Source: a virus. Taken from it: a stretch of 24,216 bases of DNA. Under the pieces are notes generated by a model. The model searched no databases. It was not told the origin of the DNA and was given only the letters and a program-made list of their open reading frames with translations. The first letter of the stretch is position 1. Each line of letters opens with the position of its first letter. Positions 8,671-13,985 of the stretch are shown piece by piece. The stretch spans positions 1 to 24,216 of IMG/VR virus record IMGVR_UViG_3300044701_002185; one strand, written 5' to 3'. Both the position numbers and the translations under genes were made by a program.

Positions 8671-9122
8671 TGCCGGACCTCACGCATCCCAGTCCGAATC
8701 ACAACGCCCGCACGCAGGACGTGAAGCTCATCGTCCTGCACGCCGACGCCTCCCCGACCGAGAAGGGGTGTCTGTCGTGGCTCCAGTCGCGAGAGAGCAA
8801 GGTGTCGTACCACATTCTTATTGGCCGGGACGGCGCTATCTACCGGTGTGTGCCGTATGACCGCCGGGCGTGGCACGCTGGCAAGAGCGAGTGGAAGGGC
8901 CACAAGGACCCGAATGGCATCTCGGTCGGCGTGGCGTTCAGCAATAAGAACGACGGGAAGGAACCGCTGACAGACAAGCAGAAGGCGGCGGCCAAGCAGG
9001 TCATCGCGGAGATTCGCACCAAGTACGGGGCGCTCCCGGTGACGACCCACGCGCAGATTGCCCCCGGCCGGAAGAATGACCCGGAGCAGGTACCGGGCTT
9101 CCGGCTGGAGGACTACGCGTGA
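8670..9122 (+). CDS. endolysin: N-acetylmuramoyl-L-alanine amidase, Amidase_2/PGRP fold (150 aa)
   Basis: A single-domain, T7-lysozyme-like amidase that cuts the bond between N-acetylmuramic acid and L-Ala in peptidoglycan. Zinc ligands are expected at H24 (in IVLHADAS), H127 (in TTHAQIAPGRKNDP) and D137, with K135 two residues before the Asp. The core motifs SYHILIGRDGAIYRCV (46-61) and AWHAG (67-71) are intact. The usual acidic 'I-G-I-E' position reads SVGVAF here, with no Glu. The length equals that of T7 lysozyme (about 150). There is no signal peptide, so release needs the neighbouring holin. The start overlaps the previous stop, and the stop overlaps the next ATG (TGATG), giving a coupled cassette. 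Confidence 0.92.
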   Translation: MPDLTHPSPNHNARTQDVKLIVLHADASPTEKGCLSWLQSRESKVSYHILIGRDGAIYRCVPYDRRAWHAGKSEWKGHKDPNGISVGVAFSNKNDGKEPLTDKQKAAAKQVIAEIRTKYGALPVTTHAQIAPGRKNDPEQVPGFRLEDYA

Positions 9123-9715
9123 TGGGTACCGTCGATAAGGTGTATGTGCTGGTGTTTGCGGTGTTGTGCAGTCTGGGGGTCGGCTATCTCCTCACCCACC
9201 CTTCTCCCCGTCAGGATGTGCTGGCAATGACACAACGCGTAGATACGGCTCTTCGGGAGGTCGAGCGTGCCAGAGTCACCGCGATTCAGGCGCAGTACGC
9301 GAGCAAGGCGGCAGGCCAGCAGGAGCGGAAGGCGGCCGTCGCGCTCGGAGCGCAGGTGGCGCTAGTGCAGGACAGCCTCGACGCACTCCGGCAGATTGCA
9401 CAGGACAGCGGGGCGAGCTTGGACTCGGTGCGGCAGGCGCTGAAGGGGTCCATTCAGCTGGCCGACAGCCTGACTATGCAAGTTTCGGTATATATGGCCG
9501 CCGTGGATACGCTTCGGTCGAAACAGGCCGAGGAGCGGCGGGCAATGACCGTGGCGATGGACCGGGCGGATTCGGCGCTGGCTCATCAGGACGCGTTGAT
9601 TCGAGCGCTCCAGAAGAAGGCTGAGTGTCGCGTGTTTGGCCGTCCCTGCCCCAGTCGCACCCAAATGCTACTGGCTGGCCTTGGGACAGGTATCGTGCTG
9701 GGACTTGCTCGGTAA
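9122..9715 (+). CDS. spanin-like protein: N-terminal membrane anchor, long coiled coil, C-terminal hydrophobic segment (197 aa)
   Basis: I prefer the ATG at 9122, overlapping the amidase stop, to the GTG one codon earlier. Residues 6-24 form a hydrophobic anchor (KVYVLVFAVLCSLGVGYLL). Residues about 30-165 are a long Ala/Gln/Asp-rich helix that looks like a periplasm-spanning coiled coil. A Cys pair follows (ECRVFGRPCP), and the last 16 residues (MLLAGLGTGIVLGLAR) are hydrophobic again. The position right after the endolysin fits an Rz-type spanin, which fuses inner and outer membranes at the end of lysis. A separate Rz1-type lipoprotein is not evident. The hydrophobic C-terminus and the N-terminal Cys leave a unimolecular spanin possible, though 'AVLC' is a poor lipobox. 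Confidence 0.65.
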   Translation: MGTVDKVYVLVFAVLCSLGVGYLLTHPSPRQDVLAMTQRVDTALREVERARVTAIQAQYASKAAGQQERKAAVALGAQVALVQDSLDALRQIAQDSGASLDSVRQALKGSIQLADSLTMQVSVYMAAVDTLRSKQAEERRAMTVAMDRADSALAHQDALIRALQKKAECRVFGRPCPSRTQMLLAGLGTGIVLGLAR

Positions 9716-9724
9716 CTACCAGTC

Positions 9725-9753
9725 TTGACAGAACCCGGTGGTGGTGTTACATA
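9725..9753 (+). promoter_or_regulatory. sigma70-type promoter for the 9780-11839 unit
   Basis: A perfect -35 (TTGACA, 9725-9730), a 17-base spacer and a partial -10 (TACATA, 9748-9753) lie in the 64-base gap after the lysis cassette. Transcription would start near 9760, leaving a 20-base leader before the ATG at 9780. The -10 overlaps an inverted repeat, so occupancy of that repeat could control it. Confidence 0.55.
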
Positions 9754-9765
9754 GGAAACACCACC
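9740..9765. repeat. perfect 9-bp inverted repeat over the -10 and start site
   Basis: Arms GGTGGTGTT (9740-9748) and AACACCACC (9757-9765) are exactly complementary around an 8-base centre. The repeat covers the promoter -10 and the predicted transcription start, as an operator would. As RNA it would be a hairpin, and it could also stop read-through from the lysis genes, but no U-tract follows. Confidence 0.6.
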
Positions 9766-9774
9766 TACTGGGGG
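9759..9774 (+). promoter_or_regulatory. leader box, variant copy (CACCACCTACTGGGGG)
   Basis: A divergent copy of the CACACCA...GGGGG leader found before other first genes in this window. GGGGG lies 5 bases before the ATG at 9780 and can pair with the CCUCC of 16S rRNA with one G-U wobble. Confidence 0.45.
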
Positions 9775-9779
9775 AACGA

Positions 9780-10004
9780 ATGTCAATGATGGTGAACGTG
9801 GTGTGTCCGGTCTGTCTCGGGACAGGCGACAACGTTGATGGCGTTCACGGGTGCGGGTCCTGCTTGATGCAGGGGCACATCCGGGTAGACCGAGATGTCA
9901 ACGGCGCGGTGCCAAGTGGGTTTGTTGAGTGGGTAGACGCTGATTTCGGTGTTATTCCTGCCAATCCCTTGACGCTCCGTTCCGAGGTTTATGCCCGTCC
10001 GTAA
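9780..10004 (+). CDS. small zinc-ribbon protein, DnaJ-like CxxCxGxG motif (74 aa)
   Basis: The start at ATG 9780 is set by the GGGGG leader box just upstream; an in-frame start further upstream would fall inside the promoter. The protein carries two Cys pairs, CPVCLGTG (about 9-16) and CGSCLMQG (about 26-33). These resemble one DnaJ-type zinc-binding unit (CxxCxGxG) followed by a second knuckle. The C-terminal half has no recognisable motif. It is the first gene of its unit and overlaps the metallophosphoesterase gene by 14 bases. Small zinc-knuckle proteins are common among phage early genes. A role in nucleic-acid or protein binding is plausible but not shown. Confidence 0.65.
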   Translation: MSMMVNVVCPVCLGTGDNVDGVHGCGSCLMQGHIRVDRDVNGAVPSGFVEWVDADFGVIPANPLTLRSEVYARP

Positions 10005-11325
10005 AGACCATACGCCGTGGACTGACGCAGAAAAACGCCGCTTATCGCAACTCTCCGCGCAGGGAGAGGGGTCGGAGGCTGTGGTGGCGGTTCTCAATGC
10101 GGAGTTCCACGAAGGCCGTGAGGTGCGGAACCTTGCGGCGGTGCGAATTCAGCGCACTAATCTCGGGGTGTATGTGGCTCGGCGGCCGAACGCGCTCACG
10201 CCCAAGGCCGCGCCAGCCGCTGAGCAGGAAGTCGAGACGCGGGCGACCAATGACGCGACCGAAGCCCGGAGTGTCGGGACCAAGATTAAGACGGTCGAGG
10301 ACCTCCTCCGCCACATCGAAGCGGACCTGACGCGCTTTGAGGTGGAGCGGTCTGAGGCGACCAAGTGGGAGTCGGCGTCGGTCAATCCGGAGACAGGCAA
10401 GCCGCAGGTGACGGAGTTGCACCGCGTCTTCGTCCGGCTCAAGCCCAAGGCGGGACCGTCGGTGTTGGATGCCGTCGAGGCGATGATTCACGGGAGCGTC
10501 AAGGCGCGGCGTCCCGTGAGCGGGCCGTCCCTCAAGGGCAAGAACACCGCCGTCTTGCAGGCGCTGGTCATTGCCGACCCGCACATCGGGAAACACGCGT
10601 GGGCGCAGGAGACCGGGTGGCAGGACTACGACATCAAGATTGCCAAGACACTCCTTCGCGATGCCGCCGGGGAACTCTTGGCCGATGGCGAGCATCGTCG
10701 CGTGGGACGGCGGGCCATCTTCCTACTCGGCGACTACTTCCACTACGACACGCCGGACGCCAAGACCACCAAGGGCACGCCGCTGGAGCGCGATGGGCGC
10801 GTCGAGAAGATGGTGGACGAGGGGGCGGCCATCCTGTTTGACATCATTGAGCAGTCGGCGGCAACCCTGCCTACCGAGGTCGTGCTGGTGCCGGGGAATC
10901 ACGACTCAATGATGACGGTCGCGCTTCGGCACATCCTGCGGGCCTACTTCCGGAACGATAAGCGGGTCACGCTGGACGACGCCAAGACGACCCGGAAGTA
11001 CTTCACCCACGGGCGGGTCCTGCTGGGCCTGACCCACGGGGACAAGGCCAAGAAGCGGCTCGGCGAACTGATGCCTGCCGAGGTGCCGGACCTGTGGGGC
11101 AAGTCGAGCTACCGGGAGTGGCACACCGGACACCTGCACGGGGAGGCCGAGGTCCAGACGGTCGGCGGGGTGGTGATTCGGACGGCCCCGGCGCTCTGCC
11201 CCCCGGACGGCTGGCACGCGCAGGAAGGGTATGTCGGCAAGCCCCGTGGGATGCAGAGCTTTTACTACCACAGCGGGGGGTCTTTACTCGGTATGTCGGT
11301 TAGCAATCCGGACCGAGGGGTATAG
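9991..11325 (+). CDS. metallophosphoesterase (Mre11/SbcD-type calcineurin-like nuclease) with N-terminal Myb-like segment (444 aa)
   Basis: All five metal-binding blocks of the calcineurin-like phosphoesterase fold are present: D196-P-H198, G-D248 (LGDYFHYD), G-N303-H304-D305, T-H349-G-D and G-H381-L-H383. Around them are the phage-type features DYDIKIAKTLL and TTKGTPLERDGRVEK, known from phage proteins annotated as DNA repair exonucleases. Residues about 5-60 (TPWTDAEKRRLSQLSAQGEG...) look like a Myb/SANT-type helix-turn-helix, so a DNA-binding head is likely. The middle (about 65-190) is variable. The expected activity is a Mn-dependent phosphodiesterase or nuclease on phage or host DNA. 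The start overlaps the previous gene and has GAGG just before it. It belongs to the early unit with the small zinc protein. Confidence 0.85.
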   Translation: MPVRKDHTPWTDAEKRRLSQLSAQGEGSEAVVAVLNAEFHEGREVRNLAAVRIQRTNLGVYVARRPNALTPKAAPAAEQEVETRATNDATEARSVGTKIKTVEDLLRHIEADLTRFEVERSEATKWESASVNPETGKPQVTELHRVFVRLKPKAGPSVLDAVEAMIHGSVKARRPVSGPSLKGKNTAVLQALVIADPHIGKHAWAQETGWQDYDIKIAKTLLRDAAGELLADGEHRRVGRRAIFLLGDYFHYDTPDAKTTKGTPLERDGRVEKMVDEGAAILFDIIEQSAATLPTEVVLVPGNHDSMMTVALRHILRAYFRNDKRVTLDDAKTTRKYFTHGRVLLGLTHGDKAKKRLGELMPAEVPDLWGKSSYREWHTGHLHGEAEVQTVGGVVIRTAPALCPPDGWHAQEGYVGKPRGMQSFYYHSGGSLLGMSVSNPDRGV

Positions 11326-11334
11326 ATTAGTGGG

Positions 11335-11556
11335 ATGGCGACCTGCCGCCGGGACCGCAAGGAGGCTTGCCCGGACCGCTACGAGGCGGTCCGGCAGGGC
11401 CGTTGCTGGTTTAGCTGGCAGGCCAAGGGGTGGTTTATCATCGACCACGGCGTGCCGACCCTCTACGAGCACTGCCGCTGGTGCGGGGGCAGTCTCCCGG
11501 TGTTGGCCGATGTCATCCTACGGGCGTTAACCGAGGCGGAAGACGATGGCGACTAG
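11335..11556 (+). CDS. small Cys-rich protein (73 aa)
   Basis: Not recognised. The protein has five cysteines: C4, C12, C24, and the pair C47/C50 in HCRWCGGSL, with a His just before that pair. This suggests a small zinc site. The tail is acidic (ALTEAEDDGD). It starts 9 bases after the metallophosphoesterase stop with only a weak ribosome site (GTGGG) and overlaps the next gene by 11 bases, so it is probably cotranscribed. Its reality rests on the tight spacing and the ordered Cys pattern. Confidence 0.55.
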   Translation: MATCRRDRKEACPDRYEAVRQGRCWFSWQAKGWFIIDHGVPTLYEHCRWCGGSLPVLADVILRALTEAEDDGD

Positions 11557-11839
11557 ACGGCGACGGACGGCCAACGTCCTGACGGGCAAGTCCGCCTCGG
11601 TGGCGATTCAGCGCAACGGGCTGTCGATTGAGGTGGGCGATGTCCCAGCCGTCGATGCCGCGCTGGTCGCCAAGTGCCTGCTCGACGCCATTCGAGGGCT
11701 TCAGGCGGCGGGCTACGACGAGCTGGTGGTCGATGCCGGGGCCCTGCACGGGGGCGTGATTGAGGTCCCTGAGGACATCGACGGCGACGACTTCGCCCTG
11801 CCCCCAGAAGCCAAGCGGCGCATCGGCTTCACGGCCTAA
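11546..11839 (+). CDS. hypothetical phage protein (97 aa)
   Basis: Not recognised. It has a basic start (MATRRRRTANVL) followed by a mixed alpha/beta-looking body (SVAIQRNGLSIEVGDVPAVDAALVAKCLLDAIRGL) and an acidic stretch near the end (PEDIDGDD). There is no transmembrane segment and no Cys pattern. The 11-base overlap with the previous gene supports coupled translation. It is the last gene of the 9780-11839 unit, followed within 20 bases by a GC-rich hairpin. Confidence 0.55.
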   Translation: MATRRRRTANVLTGKSASVAIQRNGLSIEVGDVPAVDAALVAKCLLDAIRGLQAAGYDELVVDAGALHGGVIEVPEDIDGDDFALPPEAKRRIGFTA

Positions 11840-11856
11840 CCCCTAAAACGCACGAA

Positions 11857-11876
11857 CCCCCGGACTGAGCCGGGGG
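11857..11876. terminator. GC hairpin between convergent units
   Basis: Arms CCCCCGG (11857-11863) and CCGGGGG (11870-11876) flank a 6-base loop, 17 bases after the stop of the plus-strand unit and downstream of the minus-strand unit that ends at 11937. On the minus strand a GTTTT run follows about 9 bases later; on the plus strand there is no T-run. It is a plausible bidirectional but imperfect terminator. Confidence 0.5.
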
Positions 11877-11884
11877 CCGTGGGC

Positions 11885-11898
11885 CACACCATAGGGGG
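11885..11898 (+). promoter_or_regulatory. leader box copy (CACACCATAGGGGG)
   Basis: Matches the leader found before the first genes of other units, with GGGGG 4 bases before an ATG at 11903. It is the only copy not followed by a normal-sized gene on its strand, and no promoter-like pair is obvious upstream. Confidence 0.5.
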
Positions 11899-11902
11899 AG
11901 TG

Positions 11903-11947
11903 ATGGCAGATACGCCCGTTGCGGGGGCGTGCCGGACTATACGCTAG
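11903..11947 (+). CDS. possible 14-codon leader-type micro-ORF
   Basis: ATG 11903 to TAG 11945-11947 encodes MADTPVAGACRTIR. It is noted only because a well-formed copy of the leader box stands at the right distance before it. Its last 11 bases overlap the 3' end of the convergent minus-strand gene. It may be a tiny expressed peptide, a relic of a lost gene, or a chance ORF after a displaced leader. No function is proposed. Confidence 0.2.
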   Translation: MADTPVAGACRTIR

Positions 11948-12155
11948 CGACAGGGCCTCTGTCAAGGGTTCCGTAGCGTGCCGCCTGATACCGAGCGAGT
12001 TGCACCTTGGCCCAGTGCTCGGGGAAGAACCGCGAGATGACGCGGTTGCCGTAGTACTGCGTGGTCAAGTGAATCGGCACCGGCTCCAGCCGTGAGGACA
12101 CCTTCTCCCGCCACGTCCGCTCGGCCAGCTTCGCCTCAATTTCGTCAATCGGCAT
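11937..12155 (-). CDS. hypothetical small protein, last gene of the minus-strand regulatory unit (72 aa)
   Basis: Start taken at the ATG at 12155, which overlaps the upstream gene's stop by 11 bases (ATGCCGATTGA). A longer in-frame version would run back through the upstream gene. The protein begins MPIDEIEAKLAERTWREKV and ends in a basic/aromatic helix (EHWAKVQLARYQAARYG). No motif is recognised. Continuous overlap with three upstream genes shows that it belongs to one operon transcribed away from the 12.8-kb control region. The GC hairpin at 11857-11876 lies 60 bases beyond its stop. Confidence 0.6.
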   Translation of the reverse strand: MPIDEIEAKLAERTWREKVSSRLEPVPIHLTTQYYGNRVISRFFPEHWAKVQLARYQAARYGTLDRGPVASV

Positions 12156-12342
12156 TTTCCTCTCGTACAGCGGCGATAGCCCATTCGAGCCCCCTGATAA
12201 TGTCCTCGTCAACATATGGCGAGTCTGGTGTCCCAAACTTGCAAGCCTCAATTAACCTCACAATCCGCTCGCGTTCATCTCGCCGAATTAACTCCACGGC
12301 GGCATCGGTCATCACGCATCCGTACATTCCGTCAATCGGCAT
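12145..12342 (-). CDS. hypothetical small helical protein with RRDERERI motif (65 aa)
   Basis: Start at the ATG at 12342, with GAGG about 8 bases upstream, overlapping the preceding gene by 11 bases. The protein carries 'LIRRDERERIVRLIEACKFG' from about residue 18, a charged helix seen in many small phage and prophage proteins of unknown function. A second helix follows (EDIIRGLEWAIAAVREE). An internal Met at residue 11 could also serve as start, but the overlap pattern favours the first. Function unknown; possibly DNA- or partner-binding through the basic helix. Confidence 0.65.
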   Translation of the reverse strand: MPIDGMYGCVMTDAAVELIRRDERERIVRLIEACKFGTPDSPYVDEDIIRGLEWAIAAVREENAD

Positions 12343-12505
12343 CGTTCAGCCTCGCAGGTTGGGCGCGGCAGGCCGCGCAGATAGGGGTGTCATCCTCGTC
12401 GGTGTCGTCACCACAAATGCGACAGACTTGCGCCTGACGGCGAGCGAAGTCGTCGATGCCGCTGTTCTCCCAGTCGCCGTCGGAGATATCGAAATCACCG
12501 GCCAT
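12332..12505 (-). CDS. small zinc-finger protein (57 aa)
   Basis: Start at the ATG at 12505 (GAGG upstream, 11-base overlap with the HTH gene). The first 20 residues are acidic (MAGDFDISDGDWENSGIDDF). Then come two Cys pairs, VCRICGD (about 27-33) and ICAACRA (about 42-48), giving a CxxC-x11-CxxC zinc ribbon. The spacing and small size recall DksA/TraR-type or C4 zinc-finger proteins of phages, which can bind RNA polymerase or DNA, but I cannot assign it to that family. It is the second gene of a four-gene unit headed by a repressor-like protein. Confidence 0.65.
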   Translation of the reverse strand: MAGDFDISDGDWENSGIDDFARRQAQVCRICGDDTDEDDTPICAACRAQPARLNDAD

Positions 12506-12755
12506 TGCTTGCCTCGGACGACGTGGTGCGCTTCCGCATCTCGGCGCAGTAGGTGCGAAGGCGAGCCTGTACGGCCTGCGGGATGGGCTTGAGATGTCGT
12601 TGCCAGCGCCAGATACTGACCCGGCTCCGACCAAGTACCTCCTTGGCAAAGCTGTCAATGGTCCCGCCGTGGAGCTTGATGGCGCGTTGCAACAGAATGC
12701 TTCCGGGGTGGTGCGGGCGCTCGCGGCCATCGGCCGCCGTGGGATACGCTGGCAT
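12495..12755 (-). CDS. helix-turn-helix regulator, Cro/CI-like candidate (86 aa)
   Basis: ATG at 12755 with GGAG (12760-12763) just before it on the minus strand. The core reads ILLQRAIKLHGGTIDSFAKE, then VLGRSRVSIWRWQRHLKPIP (about 20-59). This is a typical HTH, with helix 2 near SFAKEVLG and a recognition helix near RVSIWRWQ, of the short Cro-like kind in which 'x-S-x-x-x-W' precedes a basic loop. There is no C-terminal oligomerisation or cleavage domain, so it is not a full CI-type repressor. It is first in its unit and divergent from the 12886 gene. The palindrome 12810-12824 between the two promoters is its obvious candidate operator. Repressor versus activator cannot be decided. Confidence 0.75.
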   Translation of the reverse strand: MPAYPTAADGRERPHHPGSILLQRAIKLHGGTIDSFAKEVLGRSRVSIWRWQRHLKPIPQAVQARLRTYCAEMRKRTTSSEASNGR

Positions 12756-12784
12756 TGGTCTCCAGAGAAAGGGTGGACGACACG

Positions 12785-12813
12785 AACCTACACGCCGGAT
12801 GCGAATGTTGCAA
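12785..12813 (-). promoter_or_regulatory. leftward promoter for the HTH unit
   Basis: Read on the minus strand: TTGCAA (12813-12808), a 17-base spacer, TAGGTT (12790-12785). The start would be near 12778, giving a leader of about 23 bases with GGAG before the ATG at 12755. The -35 overlaps the palindrome 12810-12824. The -10 matches consensus at only three positions. Confidence 0.4.
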
Positions 12814-12824
12814 GTGGGACTTGC
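12810..12824. promoter_or_regulatory. operator-like palindrome between divergent promoters
   Basis: GCAAGT (12810-12815), GGG, ACTTGC (12819-12824) form an exact 6+6 inverted repeat. It overlaps the -35 of both the leftward (12808-12813) and rightward (12821-12826) promoters, so one bound dimer could shut both or switch between them. A further GCAAG lies at 12838-12842, inside the rightward spacer. Confidence 0.55.
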
Positions 12825-12849
12825 GCTAGGACAAGGGCAAGCATATATT
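12821..12849 (+). promoter_or_regulatory. rightward promoter for the 12886 gene and the SSB unit
   Basis: TTGCGC (12821-12826), a 17-base spacer, TATATT (12844-12849), with a predicted start near 12856. Its -35 and spacing match promoters at 15392, 21933 and 23810. The leader holds the CACACCA/GGGGG box. Confidence 0.6.
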
Positions 12850-12868
12850 GTCTGTGCAGGCCAACCTA

Positions 12869-12881
12869 CACACCACGGGGG
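12869..12881 (+). promoter_or_regulatory. leader box copy (CACACCACGGGGG)
   Basis: Stands 4 bases before the ATG at 12886. An out-of-frame ATG at 12882 opens only three codons (Met-Tyr-Gly-stop) and overlaps the real start region. Confidence 0.55.
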
Positions 12882-12885
12882 ATGT

Positions 12886-13035
12886 ATGGATAGCACGGCG
12901 TTGCAGAAGGTGATTGCGGACCTGTATCGGCACATTGCGTTGTTGCAGGAAACGGTTCAGCAAATGGAACGCCACTCCATCGCAGATACCGAGGCGTTGC
13001 TTCAGCGGGTGCGGGAGTTAGAAGGTCAGCTGTAA
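12886..13035 (+). CDS. small coiled-coil protein, first gene of the rightward unit (49 aa)
   Basis: The ATG at 12886 is chosen because it follows the promoter (12821-12849) and the leader box at standard distance; the same frame upstream is open only by chance. The whole protein looks like one amphipathic helix with a heptad pattern (LQKVIADLYRHIALLQETVQ, then ALLQRVRELEGQL), so it probably forms a dimeric coiled coil. No domain is recognised. Being first behind the divergent control region, it is a candidate regulatory or anti-host early protein. It could instead be a partner of the HTH protein. Confidence 0.6.
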   Translation: MDSTALQKVIADLYRHIALLQETVQQMERHSIADTEALLQRVRELEGQL

Positions 13036-13086
13036 GCAGGACGCAGGACCCCGCCGCCACGACGGGCGAGCGGATACACACTTGAC

Positions 13087-13101
13087 GGGGGACGCGCCCC
13101 C
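13087..13101 (+). repeat. GC hairpin just before the SSB ribosome site
   Basis: GGGGG (13087-13091), a 5-base loop ACGCG, and CCCCC (13097-13101), ending one base before AAGGAG (13102-13107). In RNA this stem would abut the Shine-Dalgarno sequence of the gene starting at 13114 and could modulate its translation. Confidence 0.45.
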
Positions 13102-13113
13102 AAGGAGCAGGCA

Positions 13114-13806
13114 GTGAATCAGAAGCTGACGTTGGAGAATGCGGGCGATGCGGCGACCTTTACGGTCTCGTCGGCCCGGACGGTGCAGACCAAGTTCGGC
13201 ACCAAGCTGGTGTTCAGTGGGACGGATGAAGAGGGCACGGGTGTCGAGACGCCGCTCATCCCGGACACGACGGGTATGAAGCAACTCGACCGTCTTGGGC
13301 TGACAATGGAGACGGTCGTGGGTGAGACGCTGACCTTCTCGCGAGCCCCGAACCCGAGCGGCAAGCCCTACTGGAACATCGACGTGGCGAGTCTGGCTCC
13401 GGTCGCCCCGACCAAGCGGATGGCTCCGCCATCGCCCGAGGTGGTGGGGACGAGCAAGCCTGTTGCGCCGTCGCTTAAGGCGACCAAGACCGTGAGCGGA
13501 GTGGCTGAGGCATACGCCAACCTTTGGGAGCAGATGGCGGGCTTCCTCTCGGTGTCGTGCGCGACTCACCAGATTGCCCTGAGCGCTGAGGCGGTGCAGT
13601 CGGCGACCGCGACCGTTTGGATTGCGCTCCGCGACCACGGCCTGCAAGGCGTGAGCGAGGCCCCGAAGGCGCAGGCCGCGCCAGCCGCTCCGGCGGTGAA
13701 GCACCCGGCCCCGACGGGCAAGCGCCTCCCGCCGCCCGAGGCGATGGACTTCTCGAAGGTGCCACCGCCGTCGGATAACGACGCCACAGACGATTTGCCG
13801 TTCTGA
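13114..13806 (+). CDS. single-stranded DNA-binding protein-like (230 aa)
   Basis: GTG start with AAGGAG at 13102-13107. Residues about 1-95 are beta-rich and resemble an OB-fold (KLTLENAGDAATFTVSSART, FGTKLVFSGT, GETLTFSRAPNPSGKPYWNI). A Pro/Ala-rich linker and a helical section (about 125-175) follow. The last residues are NDATDDLPF, the acidic 'D-D-[IL]-P-F' tip by which bacterial and phage SSBs recruit replication and repair proteins. That tip is the strongest evidence. The OB-fold is not a textbook SSB sequence, so a related replication-associated ssDNA binder is possible. It leads a group of nucleases and zinc proteins, which fits replication or recombination. The hairpin upstream may tune translation. 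Confidence 0.7.
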   Translation: MNQKLTLENAGDAATFTVSSARTVQTKFGTKLVFSGTDEEGTGVETPLIPDTTGMKQLDRLGLTMETVVGETLTFSRAPNPSGKPYWNIDVASLAPVAPTKRMAPPSPEVVGTSKPVAPSLKATKTVSGVAEAYANLWEQMAGFLSVSCATHQIALSAEAVQSATATVWIALRDHGLQGVSEAPKAQAAPAAPAVKHPAPTGKRLPPPEAMDFSKVPPPSDNDATDDLPF

Positions 13807-13985
13807 TGACGCGCTACGAATGGTCCGAGGAGTTGCAGGAATACGGGCACTGGGGGCGCTACTTCGTGGACGGCAACCCGGAGCGGGTGTGGGTGCCGCA
13901 TTGCAAGAAGCACTTCCAGTTCTCGGTGCCGTGCAAGGTGTGCGAGGCGCTAAGCCTTGGCACGGATGAGGGGCCGGAAGCGTGA
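13806..13985 (+). CDS. small Cys/His protein (59 aa)
   Basis: The ATG overlaps the SSB stop (TGATG). The protein reads MTRYEWSEELQEYGHWGRYF onward and has a possible zinc site: PHCKKHFQFSVPCKVCEA (Cys-x3-His, then CxxC, about 32-50). It ends with a GTGA overlap into the next gene. The unbroken coupling on both sides and the ordered Cys/His residues support it as real. Function unknown. Confidence 0.6.
   Translation: MTRYEWSEELQEYGHWGRYFVDGNPERVWVPHCKKHFQFSVPCKVCEALSLGTDEGPEA

Noticed and set aside
9119-9121. GTG at 9119 as start of the spanin-like gene
   Set aside because: The ATG at 9122 gives the usual TGATG overlap; the GTG would add one Met codon only.
9166-9624. Embedded outer-membrane spanin (Rz1-type) in another frame of the spanin gene
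   Set aside because: The frame has a Cys (SPSGCAGN), but no hydrophobic signal precedes it and it is Gly/Arg-rich as expected of a shadow frame.
12092-12592. A 166-codon plus-strand ORF opposite the leftward unit
   Set aside because: It is a Ser/Arg-rich shadow of three real genes with good coupling and motifs on the minus strand.
13082-13110. TTGACG as a promoter for the SSB gene
   Set aside because: At 16-18 bases downstream there is only the ribosome site (GAGCAG), with no -10-like sequence.
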